Source: Candidatus Aerophobetes bacterium Ae_b3b (GTDB taxonomy: Bacteria; Aerophobota; Aerophobia; Aerophobales; AE-B3A). From it: a DNA stretch of 64,000 bases. This document shows positions 44,711 to 53,299 of the stretch, piece after piece. A program made the translations under genes and the position numbers. Within the stretch, counting starts at the first letter, position 1. Each line of letters opens with the position of its first letter. Where the stretch lies: NCBI GenBank assembly GCA_005223085.1, contig NJBP01000001.1, forward strand, positions 25,304 to 89,303, given 5' to 3'. The notes under the pieces were generated by a model. It was not told the origin of the DNA. It ran no database searches and was given only the letters and a program-made list of their open reading frames with translations.

Positions 44711-45076
44711 ATGGCATGGTATCAAGCAACTTTTGCTCTTAAAACCGAATTAAATGAAGAAGAAAAAACTACCCTTTTAGATGGATTTAAAAAGATTGTT
44801 AGCCATGATAAAGGTGAGGTAGTAGATATATCGCAAATGGGGGTAAGGAAGTTTGCCTATGAGGTGGAAAAAGAAAAAGAGGGCTTTTTTATCACGGTTA
44901 ATTTTCAGATAAATTCTTCAGAAGTAAATCGAGTTCGAGAGTTTCTTAAAGCCAGGGAAGGGATAGTGAGGTCGATGATAATAAGGAGAAAAGCCCCTCC
45001 GGAGAAAAAAAAGGAAGAAGGAGAGAAAAATGGCCAGTCTGAACCGCGTGATCTTAATAGGAAACCTCACTCGTGA
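44711..45076 (+). CDS. rpsF: 30S ribosomal protein S6
   Basis: A 121-residue S6: [16 protein letters not shown], the conserved [18 protein letters not shown], and [18 protein letters not shown]. After residue 97 comes a charged tail ([10 protein letters not shown]) whose codons overlap the ssb start by 47 bases, so the last 15 residues are read in two frames. The order rpsF-ssb-rpsR-rplI is a very common bacterial operon. Confidence 0.95.
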   Translation: MAWYQATFALKTELNEEEKTTLLDGFKKIVSHDKGEVVDISQMGVRKFAYEVEKEKEGFFITVNFQINSSEVNRVREFLKAREGIVRSMIIRRKAPPEKKKEEGEKNGQSEPRDLNRKPHS

Positions 45077-45452
45077 CCCCGAACTTCGCTACACTCCTGA
45101 TGGAACTCCTGTAGCCAGTTTTACCATCGCCGTTAATCGTGCTTTTACCACTCGGCAAGGAGAAAGAGAAGCTGATTTTATACCCATTGTAGTATGGCGG
45201 AAACGAGCCGAGACTTGCTCTGAATATCTGGCTAAGGGAAGTCAGGTAGCCGTGGAGGGAAGACTTCAGATTCGTAATTATGAAGACAAGGATGGTGTTA
45301 AAAGACGGGTAGCAGAGGTGGTTGCCTGGAGCGTCCAATTTCTGCAAAGACTAAAAAAACAACCTCTACCGGAAATTCCGGAAGAGAAGGGAGAAAACCA
45401 GATAGACAAAATTCCTCTTCCCGAAGAGAAGGGAGAAAGCCTTGAGACCTAG
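45030..45452 (+). CDS. ssb: Single-stranded DNA-binding protein
   Basis: A 140-residue SSB. The OB fold (1-105) has [65 protein letters not shown]. The acidic tail lacks a clear DDDIPF-type tip and contains the repeated PEEKGE instead, so binding to repair partners may differ. Its AAGGAGAG ribosome site lies within rpsF. Confidence 0.95.
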   Translation: MASLNRVILIGNLTRDPELRYTPDGTPVASFTIAVNRAFTTRQGEREADFIPIVVWRKRAETCSEYLAKGSQVAVEGRLQIRNYEDKDGVKRRVAEVVAWSVQFLQRLKKQPLPEIPEEKGENQIDKIPLPEEKGESLET

Positions 45453-45663
45453 ACCTCTACTTAAAAAAAGAAGGGTTTGTATTTTTTGCCGGTCAAGAAG
45501 TGATTCTATAAACCATCTGGATGTAAAAGCTCTCGGATATTATATCGATAGTCGAGCTCGAATAAAAAACAGAAGGCGCACCGGTACCTGTGCTAAGCAT
45601 CAACGAAAGTTATCCAGAGCAATTAAAAAAGCTAGAGAGATGGCGCTTTTACCTTATAAATAA
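45442..45663 (+). CDS. rpsR: 30S ribosomal protein S18
   Basis: A 73-residue S18 of the zinc-binding (C+) type: [19 protein letters not shown], then [20 protein letters not shown] and the ending MALLPYK. CxxC plus CAKH supply the four zinc ligands. It starts with TTG 11 bases inside ssb after AAGGGAGAA. A 460-base repeat block follows before rplI. Confidence 0.95.
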   Translation: MRPRPLLKKRRVCIFCRSRSDSINHLDVKALGYYIDSRARIKNRRRTGTCAKHQRKLSRAIKKAREMALLPYK

Positions 45664-45955
45664 GAGAATCTCAGGACTGTTCCCCTTCGTCGCTGTATAT
45701 CGACTTTGGATTATTTCTGCTCGTTTTCTCGTTTCGGGAAAGACATGAGGATCTCGAGGGGGGAAACATCCCCCCTCGACGCTACGCTGCTCCCCCCAAA
45801 TTCAAAAACAGGCAGAACTCGTCACTTTCGCTCCTCAGACAACACGTCTTTCTTTTTCCTCGACTCGAAGACTCGGTAAGGTGGCTGATATAAGGCTCCT
45901 CCGGGGAAAGTCCCTCGATAGGCGTATAAATCTCTAAATATTAATACTTTTCTGA
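45664..45955. repeat. Intergenic hairpin repeat, subtype B, copy 2
   Basis: It begins immediately after the rpsR stop and parallels 41289-41540. It contains a perfect 10-bp hairpin, TCGAGGGGGG (45754-45763) with CCCCCCTCGA (45770-45779), six-base loop. A stretch of about 50 bases near 45820-45875 is absent from copy 1. Its right part (GGTGGCTGATATAAGGCTCC, GGGGAAAGTCCCTCGATA) matches copy 1 again. Confidence 0.75.
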
Positions 45956-45990
45956 GTAATCGAGGGTGGGTTCAGGCATAGGAACTAAAG

Positions 45991-46101
45991 TAATTTCTCT
46001 GAATTGTTATGAAGTAAACCTCGGCAGACCAGATATCAGAAAAAAGAGGGGAGCAGGCTCGACTTTCTCGAGCCGTCGAGGGGGGATATTTCCCCCCTTG
46101 A
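45991..46101. repeat. Intergenic hairpin repeat, subtype A, copy 2
   Basis: This unit is nearly identical to 8918-9012 and contains GGCTCGA/TCGAGCC and the stem TCGAGGGGGG (46076-46085) with CCCCCCTTGA (46092-46101). It resembles the reverse complement of the hairpin part of subtype B (shared GGGGAGCAG, then GAGGGGGG, AT-rich loop, CCCCCC), so this block looks like two related units in opposite orientation. It ends 24 bases before rplI. Confidence 0.75.
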
Positions 46102-46125
46102 GTATTTTGTGTGAAAGGATAGAAG

Positions 46126-46602
46126 ATGGAAATTATATTAACGGAAAATATCAACAATCTGGGGCAGAAGGATGAGATAGTCGAGGTAGCTGATGGCTAT
46201 GCGCGTAATTTTCTTATCCCCAAAAATTTGGCCTTGAAAGCAACTCCCGGCAATGTTAAGCAATGTAAGGAGAAGAAAAAGCTCATCCAACAGAAGAGAG
46301 AGAAGGGAAAGTTCAAGGCGCTTAGAGTGGCAGAAAAACTACGAGGAGTAAGACTGGTATTGGAAAGAGAGATGGGGGAGGAAGGAAAGTTGTTCGGGGT
46401 GGTTACCTCGCAGGATATTGTTCAGGAGATTAAAAAGAGGTTTAGTCTAGAGATAGATCATAGAAAGGTTAATTTAGACGAACCTATTCGAGTCATTGGA
46501 ATCAAGAAGGTTTCTCTCAAATTGCATCTTGAGGTGGAGATTGATCTCGAGGTGGAGCTGAAAAAATGCGAAAAGAACACCAAAAGAGCTCAAAATGGGT
46601 AA
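46126..46602 (+). CDS. rplI: 50S ribosomal protein L9
   Basis: A 158-residue L9. The N-terminal rRNA-binding domain has ILTENINNLGQKDEIVEVADGYARNFLIPKNLA; a long helix (KEKKKLIQQKREKGKFKALR) links to the C-terminal domain with GKLFGVVTSQDIVQEIKKRF and IRVIGIKKVSLKLH. The ATG follows AAAGGAT. The spacing from rpsR is unusually large because of the repeats. Confidence 0.96.
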   Translation: MEIILTENINNLGQKDEIVEVADGYARNFLIPKNLALKATPGNVKQCKEKKKLIQQKREKGKFKALRVAEKLRGVRLVLEREMGEEGKLFGVVTSQDIVQEIKKRFSLEIDHRKVNLDEPIRVIGIKKVSLKLHLEVEIDLEVELKKCEKNTKRAQNG

Positions 46603-47878
46603 TAAGAAAAATAAAATTTATATAATTGATGTTACTAACCGGGATGGAGTTCAAACCTCCAGATTGGGGTTAGCCAAATTAGAAAAGACTATTATTAACT
46701 TTTATCTAAATGATATGGGAATTTATCAGTCAGAGTTTGGTTTTCCCTTTACTAATCATGAAATAAGTTATCTTAAGGCTAATCTTGAACTCGCCAAAAT
46801 GGGAGTGCTTCAGCCGATAATCTTGAGTGGCTGGTGTAGAGCAGTCAAAGATGATGTAAAGAGAGCTCTGGCTATAGGAGTTGAGTATCTTAATATATCT
46901 ATATCTACTTCTCAACAGATGGTTAAAGGAAAATTCGAGGGTAGAATGGTTAGGGACCCTGAGAAGAATCTATCCAAACCTACTATAATAGGAATGATGG
47001 TAGAGACTCTTGAGGAGGCCAAAAAGGGAGGGATGAAGGTAGTAGGAGTAAATGCTGAAGATGCCTCTCGAACGGATGATGCGTTTTTGTTGAAATTCAG
47101 TCGAGTAGCTAAGGAGTATGGTGCGGACAGAATAAGATATTGTGACACGCTGGGCTGCGATGACCCTTTTACCGTCTACACTCGAGTAAAAAACCTAGCT
47201 GAAGAAATCCAAATACCCATAGAAATACACTGCCACAACGATCTGGGATTGGCGGTAGCTTGTTCAGTGGCTGGAGCCAAAGGAGCTATAGATGCCGGAG
47301 TAGATGCTTATATAAATACCTGCGTTAATGGAATGGGGGAAAGAGCAGGTAATGCAGATTTGATATCAGTAATATTAACTTTAAGGAAGTCCAACGGTCT
47401 AAAAGACTTGAATCTTCTAGATGAAAGAGTAGATCTTTCCAAAGCCTGGAAAATCGCTAAATACGCTTCTTATGCTTTTGGTATTCCCATCCCGGTGAAC
47501 CAGGTAGGAGTGGGAGGAAATGCTTTTGCTCATGAATCGGGAATCCACGCTGATGGAGCTTTAAAAGATAGACGTAACTATGAACTTTATGATTTCGAAG
47601 AATTAGGAAGAGGAGAACCTGAGATAATACAAACGGGAAGAAAGATAACCACAGGAGAATATGGTGGGATTAAAGGATTTAGGAATGTCTATGAGAAGCT
47701 GGAGATTGAATTTAAGGATAAAAAAGAGGCTTATAAAATCTTGGAGTTAGCTCGCTATGCTAACGTACACACTCAAAAACCCCTTATCGATGATGAACTT
47801 CGTTTCATTGCCCACTATCCTGAACAAGCCAGGCAAATTCTAACTGTTACTCCTCCCAATCTAGACGATCTAGATTAG
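46595..47878 (+). CDS. Homocitrate/isopropylmalate synthase family enzyme, possibly Re-citrate synthase
   Basis: A 427-residue DRE-TIM enzyme that joins acetyl-CoA to a 2-oxo acid. Motifs: DVTNRDGVQT at the start, the metal site HCHNDLGLAVA, NGMGERAGNADL, and HESGIHADGALKD. DVTNRDGVQTSRLGLAKLEK with SEFGFPFTNHE is closer, from memory, to clostridial enzymes that include Re-citrate synthase than to NifV or LeuA. If so it makes citrate from oxaloacetate in an anaerobe. It lacks the LeuA regulatory domain. It overlaps rplI by 8 bases and murC tail to tail by 4. Confidence 0.8.
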   Translation: MGNKKNKIYIIDVTNRDGVQTSRLGLAKLEKTIINFYLNDMGIYQSEFGFPFTNHEISYLKANLELAKMGVLQPIILSGWCRAVKDDVKRALAIGVEYLNISISTSQQMVKGKFEGRMVRDPEKNLSKPTIIGMMVETLEEAKKGGMKVVGVNAEDASRTDDAFLLKFSRVAKEYGADRIRYCDTLGCDDPFTVYTRVKNLAEEIQIPIEIHCHNDLGLAVACSVAGAKGAIDAGVDAYINTCVNGMGERAGNADLISVILTLRKSNGLKDLNLLDERVDLSKAWKIAKYASYAFGIPIPVNQVGVGGNAFAHESGIHADGALKDRRNYELYDFEELGRGEPEIIQTGRKITTGEYGGIKGFRNVYEKLEIEFKDKKEAYKILELARYANVHTQKPLIDDELRFIAHYPEQARQILTVTPPNLDDLD

Positions 47879-49284
47879 TTAGATTCTGCCAAAAACCGCT
47901 TTCCCACTTCCCACACGTTGCCTGCTCCAATAGTCAGTATTAAGTCATTCTTCCTGGACTCTTTTCTTAAAAAATCCAGGATTTGTTCCGGAGCTGAAAA
48001 ATAATAAGTTGGTTTTGATCGGTGCCCTTTAACCTCATTGAATAATAATCTCCCGCTGACTCCAGCTATAGGACTTTCCCCGGCAGGATAAATTTTGGTT
48101 AACAGGAGAATATCCGCATCATTAAAACAGCGAGCGAATTTAGAAAGAAGCATTTTAGTTCGACTGTAACGATGAGGCTGAAAGACCACAACTATTCGTG
48201 GTTTTATTCTCTTCGCAGCCTTTAAAACCTCCTCGATCTCAGTGGGATGGTGAGCATAGTCATCAATTACCAAGATCCCGGAACCTGTTTGTCCTACTGG
48301 TTCAAATCTTCTTTTTACTCCTTGAAAGGAAGAAAGACTTACCTTAATCTGATCCCATCCTACTCCCATACTTCTACCCACTGTGATAGCTGCTAAAGAA
48401 TTATATACATTGTACCGACCAGATAGAGCAACCGTAATCCTCTCCAATTCTTTTCCTCTATATCTAACTTCATAAGAGGAGGTAAACTCTTCTAATCTAA
48501 CTTTATTAGCTACTACATCAGCTTCTGAATCTATCCCATAGCTGATCAGTCTTTGAGAATAATGTAAAGAGATTCTTTTTAAGACTTTTTTTAGCAAAAG
48601 ATCATCTTTATTCACGATTAAAGTACCTTCGGCTTTAAGGTTATGAGTAAATTGAATAAATGCCTCAACGAGTTTATTTTGGGAGCCATAATAATCCAGG
48701 TGATCATCTTCCAAACCGGTAAGGACGCAGATTTTGGGAAGAAGATACAAAAAGGAACCATCAGATTCATCACTTTCCACTACCGCGTATCTATCCCCTC
48801 CTAATTGGCTGTTACTACCAATCTCATTCAGCTCTCCTCCAATGAACATAGTAGGATTTTTACCTGCCCGATGGAGAATAGAAGAAATAAGGGAAGTAGT
48901 GGTGGTTTTTCCATGAGTCCCGGCGACGACAATACTTTCTTTGTCTCGTATGAGATATCCTAGAAGTTTTCCTCTGGAGATAGCTGGGATTTGTTTTCTT
49001 TTTGCCTCCAGAAGTTCAGGATTATCGGCCGCAATGATGGAGGAAAATATCACCAAGTCGACTCCCTTAAGATGGGAAGAATCATGGCCCTGGTAAATGG
49101 TAGCTCCTTTGGCTTGTAGCTTTTTGGTTAGACTGTTTTTTCTCTTATCCGAACCGCTTATTAAATAGCCCATTTGCAACAATACCCGAGCCAGCCCACT
49201 CATGCCTATTCCTCCAATTCCTATGAAGTGAATAGACCGAACTCCTTTTAGCATTGAGTTGAGCTCAAGAAAATTGAAGGACAT
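47875..49284 (-). CDS. murC: UDP-N-acetylmuramate-L-alanine ligase
   Basis: A 469-residue Mur ligase that adds L-alanine in peptidoglycan synthesis. N-terminal IHFIGIGGIGMSGLARVLL, P-loop VAGTHGKTTTTSLIS, VVESDESDGSFL, LEDDHLDYYG, IDDYAHHPTEIEEVL and the C-terminal VVFQPHRYSRTKML are all present. It is the last gene of secD-secF-murG-murC. Confidence 0.97.
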   Translation of the reverse strand: MSFNFLELNSMLKGVRSIHFIGIGGIGMSGLARVLLQMGYLISGSDKRKNSLTKKLQAKGATIYQGHDSSHLKGVDLVIFSSIIAADNPELLEAKRKQIPAISRGKLLGYLIRDKESIVVAGTHGKTTTTSLISSILHRAGKNPTMFIGGELNEIGSNSQLGGDRYAVVESDESDGSFLYLLPKICVLTGLEDDHLDYYGSQNKLVEAFIQFTHNLKAEGTLIVNKDDLLLKKVLKRISLHYSQRLISYGIDSEADVVANKVRLEEFTSSYEVRYRGKELERITVALSGRYNVYNSLAAITVGRSMGVGWDQIKVSLSSFQGVKRRFEPVGQTGSGILVIDDYAHHPTEIEEVLKAAKRIKPRIVVVFQPHRYSRTKMLLSKFARCFNDADILLLTKIYPAGESPIAGVSGRLLFNEVKGHRSKPTYYFSAPEQILDFLRKESRKNDLILTIGAGNVWEVGKRFLAESN

Positions 49285-49303
49285 TTTTTTCTGTACCTCA
49301 TTT

Positions 49304-50413
49304 TTATTGATTGACCAGGCTAAATATTAGTCTTACTACCTTCCTGGTAGCCTGTGGTTTGCCTAGCGTTTTACTTTTTTCGGCCATTCGTTTAAGAAAG
49401 CTTTTATTGGTGATTAAGTCCAAAATGGTGGTTTTTAATTTTTCTGGGGTGAGATCCTCCTCTAAAATGAGGTAAGCTGCTCCTATGACTTGCAAAACCT
49501 CTGCATTTTTCCATTGATGTCCCCCGGTAGCATGTGGATAAGGAACTAAGATAGCCGGCAGTCCTCGAGAGGTGACTTCGGCCATGGTTGTTGCTCCGCT
49601 TCTACAGACAACTAAATCTGAGGCAGCGTAAGCGTATTCCATTTGAGGTAAGTAGGAAAGGATTAGCGATTTTATGGCCACGGATTTAAAGGATGTTCTG
49701 ACCCATTCTACATCTTTTTTCCCGGTGATGAAAATTATCTGAATTTCTTTGCCTAATTTTTCTTGTAGTAAGAGCTTCATCGCTTCTATTCCAAATTTAT
49801 TCAAGCTATGAGCTCCTTGACTGCCCCCTAAAAAAAGAAGGGTAAATTTATCTTTACCCAGACCTAACTTTTCTATTGCTTCTTCTTTTCTTACTTTTGT
49901 GATTTCGCTACGGATAGGATTACCGGTAAGGTAGGTTTTTCGTAGTAGCCTCGGAGAAAGATATTTCTGTGTCTCCGAGAAACTAAGAGCTATTCTCGAT
50001 GTCCATGGTGCAAGAAGCCTGTTACTCAGAGAAAGCCGCACATTTTGCTCACAGATCAAACTCGGAATGCCGAAAAAAGAAGCGAGTATAATCAGCGGAC
50101 ATGAATGGAAACTTCCCATTCCTATAACTACTTGGGGTTTAAATGTCCAGAGAATAAAAAGGGATTGAAGAAAGGATATACACAGGCCCCACCCGAAGAC
50201 TATCCACTTACTCGAAAGATATCTGGGATAACTCTGGATACTTATTTGGCGTAAGTTAAATCCCTGTGATGAAACAAGGTAAGACTCAAGTTCCCTTTCT
50301 CCTCCCACCATGAGAATTTCATCAGCAAGGCGGTGTTCCTTAAGATAGGAAGCTATGGCTAATCCGGGATAGATATGCCCCCCGGTGCCTCCTGCAGCAA
50401 TTAATATTCTCAT
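49304..50413 (-). CDS. murG: UDP-GlcNAc:lipid I N-acetylglucosaminyltransferase MurG
   Basis: A 369-residue GT-B glycosyltransferase that makes lipid II at the inner membrane face. The N-terminal loop is IAAGGTGGHIYPGLAIA; the C-terminal donor site has LFLGGSQGAHSLN, DLVVCRSGATTMAE and LVPYPHATGGHQWKNA. Its ATG overlaps the secF stop by 4 bases, tying wall synthesis to the export genes. Confidence 0.97.
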   Translation of the reverse strand: MRILIAAGGTGGHIYPGLAIASYLKEHRLADEILMVGGERELESYLVSSQGFNLRQISIQSYPRYLSSKWIVFGWGLCISFLQSLFILWTFKPQVVIGMGSFHSCPLIILASFFGIPSLICEQNVRLSLSNRLLAPWTSRIALSFSETQKYLSPRLLRKTYLTGNPIRSEITKVRKEEAIEKLGLGKDKFTLLFLGGSQGAHSLNKFGIEAMKLLLQEKLGKEIQIIFITGKKDVEWVRTSFKSVAIKSLILSYLPQMEYAYAASDLVVCRSGATTMAEVTSRGLPAILVPYPHATGGHQWKNAEVLQVIGAAYLILEEDLTPEKLKTTILDLITNKSFLKRMAEKSKTLGKPQATRKVVRLIFSLVNQ

Positions 50414-51753
50414 TTGCGCTTTTTCTTATATTTTGGTCGCTTGCCTCTTTTTTTGTTATATTTTTTGATTTTTGTTTCTACCGGTTTTGCTGGTTCTTTT
50501 TCTCCTATCTTTGTCTTCTCTTTATTGGTTCGGCCTACTTCAGCTTTTCCTACCTCTATTTTTTGTTTCCCGGTCGGGATTTTTTCTGCCTCAGTGGTCC
50601 TTAGCTCAACTTTCTCGCGTCTTACCGGGACCTTCTCTAGAGTACCTCTTTCCCAGCTATATACAATGGGGGTAGCTACAAAACTTGAGGAATAGGTCCC
50701 CACTATTATTCCCACCAGGAGAGCAAAGGTAAACCCATGAATCGCAGCTCCTCCCCACAGAAATAGAACCAGGACGACTATGAAAGTAGTTAGGGAGGTA
50801 ATAATAGTTCTAGGCAGGGACTGATTAATACTTAGGTTAAGGATTCTTTTCAAAGAGATCCGCTTTCCCTTTCGGTAGGTCTTGAGATTTTCCTTGGCCC
50901 GAGCATAAATGACGATAGTATCATTTAGCGAATACCCAATTATAGTGAGAAGAGCAGCGATCACCGGAAGATTGAACTCAAAATTCCCCAAAGAGAGGGC
51001 CCCGATGCTGATAAAGACATCATGAATTAAGGCGACCACCGCTCCCCCGGCAAACTTAAAGTCGAATCTCCAGCCAATATAGATGAGCATACCAGCCAGA
51101 GCAAAAATTATAGCCAGTACGGCTTTGCGCCGAAGCTCTTCACTGACCTTGGGACCAATCAAGTTAATACTTCGAACCTCAAAGGTATTCTTTTTTTCTT
51201 TGAATTCATCTCTTAGGGCTTGCTCAATTCTGGCGGTGGTCTTTTTGTGAATAATTCCCTGCATAAGAGAAATGAGGGGAGCTCTCTCTATCTGGTTGAT
51301 ATTGATTTTTTCGGTCTGGGAAGGCTCAACGGTTAGAAGACCGGCGAGATTTTCATATCCTACCGCTTCTATTCCAGGAAGACTTTTTAACTCCTCAAGA
51401 TGGGTAAACTTACCGTGTTTTTCTCGATAAGCAATTATCTGTGAAACAATATTCTGAGAAACCTGCTCTACACCAGTCCTTACAAGGACTAAGTTATCCT
51501 TCTTTTCCCCGTACTGCTGTATAACTGCTCCACCTAAGCCTATCTTAGCCAGACCCGATCTTATCCGGCTAATAGAAGGAGACTCTGTGAATTGGAGATG
51601 AATCTCTATTCCCCCGGTAAAATCTAAACCAAGCTTTGGTCCTCCTTTTAAAATGAGAGAAGTAAGGCCGGCAACTATGGCAGCTCCGGAGATAAAAATG
51701 GCTACTTTTCTCAATTCAACGAAGTCTATGTGGGTTTCACCAAAGAAACGCAT
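50410..51753 (-). CDS. secF: Protein translocase subunit SecF with inserted HhH-like segment and basic tail
   Basis: A 447-residue SecF, against about 300 in most bacteria. The standard parts are LGLDFTGGIEIHLQF, the membrane core with FALAGMLIYIGWRFDF, DVFISIGALSL and TIIGYSLNDTIVIYARAKEN. The extra length has two sources. Residues about 98-160, in the first external domain, hold IIAYREKHGKFTHLEELKSL-PGIE, which looks like a ComEA-type helix-hairpin-helix. After about residue 375 comes a hydrophilic tail ending in KKYNKKRGKRPKYKKKRK. It is 9 bases after secD. Confidence 0.94.
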   Translation of the reverse strand: MRFFGETHIDFVELRKVAIFISGAAIVAGLTSLILKGGPKLGLDFTGGIEIHLQFTESPSISRIRSGLAKIGLGGAVIQQYGEKKDNLVLVRTGVEQVSQNIVSQIIAYREKHGKFTHLEELKSLPGIEAVGYENLAGLLTVEPSQTEKININQIERAPLISLMQGIIHKKTTARIEQALRDEFKEKKNTFEVRSINLIGPKVSEELRRKAVLAIIFALAGMLIYIGWRFDFKFAGGAVVALIHDVFISIGALSLGNFEFNLPVIAALLTIIGYSLNDTIVIYARAKENLKTYRKGKRISLKRILNLSINQSLPRTIITSLTTFIVVLVLFLWGGAAIHGFTFALLVGIIVGTYSSSFVATPIVYSWERGTLEKVPVRREKVELRTTEAEKIPTGKQKIEVGKAEVGRTNKEKTKIGEKEPAKPVETKIKKYNKKRGKRPKYKKKRK

Positions 51754-51762
51754 TCTTTCTTC

Positions 51763-53055
51763 CTAGATACTGAGTTTGCTCACCGGTCGTCCGGCTAATA
51801 AGAGGTTAAAGATAACCCGAGTCGCTACGATAGATGTAAATAGACTTATTAATATGCCGATAGATAGGGTGGTGGCGAATCCCTTGATGGGACCGGTACC
51901 AAATTGAAAAAGAACCAGGGCAACAATTAGGGTGGTTATGTTAGCATCCAGAATGGTGCGAAGAGCCCTTTCATAACCAGCATCAACAGCCGAACGAGGG
52001 GCCCTTTCCCCCCTCAATTCTTCCCTTATTCTTTCAAAAATAATTACGTTGGCGTCGATACTCATTCCGATAGTGAGGATAATCCCGGCAATCCCGGGAA
52101 GAGTCAAAGTAGCCTTTAAGGCTGCCAAGGCTCCCAATAAAAAAAGTAGATTCAGTAGGAGGGCTGAGTCGGCGATTAAACCCGCCTTTTTATAATATAT
52201 CCCCATAAAGACGATAACGCAGATCATGCCGATAATTCCTGATAATAACCCCTTTCGAATAGAGTCTCGTCCTAGTGAAGGACCGATCCAAGTATTTTGG
52301 ATAGGTGTAAAGGGCACCGGTAGAGCACCGCTTTTGAGAACTATTCTGAGCTCATTAGACTCATCTATAGTAAAGTTTCCTTCAATGACTGCTTTCCCTC
52401 CGGTAATTCGGGTCTTTATCACCGGTGCCGATTTAACGACGTTATCCAGTATTATGGCAAGCCTTTCTCCAATATGTTTTCCCGTAATCTCAGAAAACTT
52501 ATCGGCTCCTTCAGCATTAAAATCGAGCGCTACATAAGGCTGACCCCATTGATCCATCTCTACCCGAGCGTCCTTTATGGCTCTGCCTGACAAAAGAGTA
52601 TCTTTCTTTAGCAGGTAGGGAGTCCCTTGAGAATTATAGAGAATCTCGTTATCAGGAGGTACTTCTCCCTTAAGAGCCTTGTTTATGTCTCCGGCCTCAT
52701 CTACCAACTTGAACTCCAAAAGGGCGGTCTTGCCGATGAGATCCACAGCACTTTGGCGATTTTTTATCCCTGGGAGATCCACCACAATCCTGGTATCTCC
52801 CTGACGAGTAATAGTAGGCTCTCTTACGCCAAACTGGTCTATTCTATTTCTTATAACCTCTAAACCCATAGCTACGGCATCTTTAACATTTTCTTCGGGA
52901 GGAAGTTTGGAGGTGTCTGCTTCCAGTACTAGATGCATACCTCCTTTTAAATCAAGTCCGAGATGTATCTTCTCACCCGGAGGATAGATGGCCCATATGG
53001 CTAAAGCTATCAATCCCAATATGAACAGCATCAGCCAATTACTATAGCGATACAT
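51763..53055 (-). CDS. secD: Protein translocase subunit SecD
   Basis: A 430-residue SecD. An N-terminal membrane helix is followed by HLGLDLKGGMHLVLEAD, the P1 domain with NRIDQFGVREPTI and RIVVDLPGIK, GNFTIDESNELRIVLKSGALP, and the membrane core with LTIGMSIDANVIIFERIREE. SecDF uses ion flow to pull exported proteins. The start follows GAAGGAGG. First gene of the minus-strand secD-secF-murG-murC run. Confidence 0.97.
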   Translation of the reverse strand: MYRYSNWLMLFILGLIALAIWAIYPPGEKIHLGLDLKGGMHLVLEADTSKLPPEENVKDAVAMGLEVIRNRIDQFGVREPTITRQGDTRIVVDLPGIKNRQSAVDLIGKTALLEFKLVDEAGDINKALKGEVPPDNEILYNSQGTPYLLKKDTLLSGRAIKDARVEMDQWGQPYVALDFNAEGADKFSEITGKHIGERLAIILDNVVKSAPVIKTRITGGKAVIEGNFTIDESNELRIVLKSGALPVPFTPIQNTWIGPSLGRDSIRKGLLSGIIGMICVIVFMGIYYKKAGLIADSALLLNLLFLLGALAALKATLTLPGIAGIILTIGMSIDANVIIFERIREELRGERAPRSAVDAGYERALRTILDANITTLIVALVLFQFGTGPIKGFATTLSIGILISLFTSIVATRVIFNLLLAGRPVSKLSI

Positions 53056-53118
53056 CTCGTGCCTCCTTCACAGAAATTGAAGGAACCTCTCTTTATCAGG
53101 ACTGTAGCAATTTTTCTC

Positions 53119-53147
53119 AATTTACCATAAAGCAAAAAAAATGTCAA
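53119..53147 (-). promoter_or_regulatory. Promoter of secD-secF-murG-murC
   Basis: On the minus strand TTGACA (53147-53142) and TAAATT (53124-53119) lie 17 bases apart. Transcription would start near 53112, about 57 bases before the secD ATG. The -10 box is partial. Confidence 0.5.
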
Positions 53148-53299
53148 ATTCATTGGGGGAACTCCAGATTCCTTTGGTGAAATCACTGGACATTTCTAAA
53201 AAATTATGCTAATTTGAAATCGAAAGGTTGGGGAGATTAGTAGCGAAAGGCTCATATTTATGCAGTTTATAATAAAATAAAGTAACTAAAGGAGAGAAA

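Noticed and set aside
45442-45663. Frameshift suspected between ssb and rpsR because of their overlap
   Set aside because: Both proteins are complete and rpsR has its own ribosome site; an 11-base overlap is normal here.
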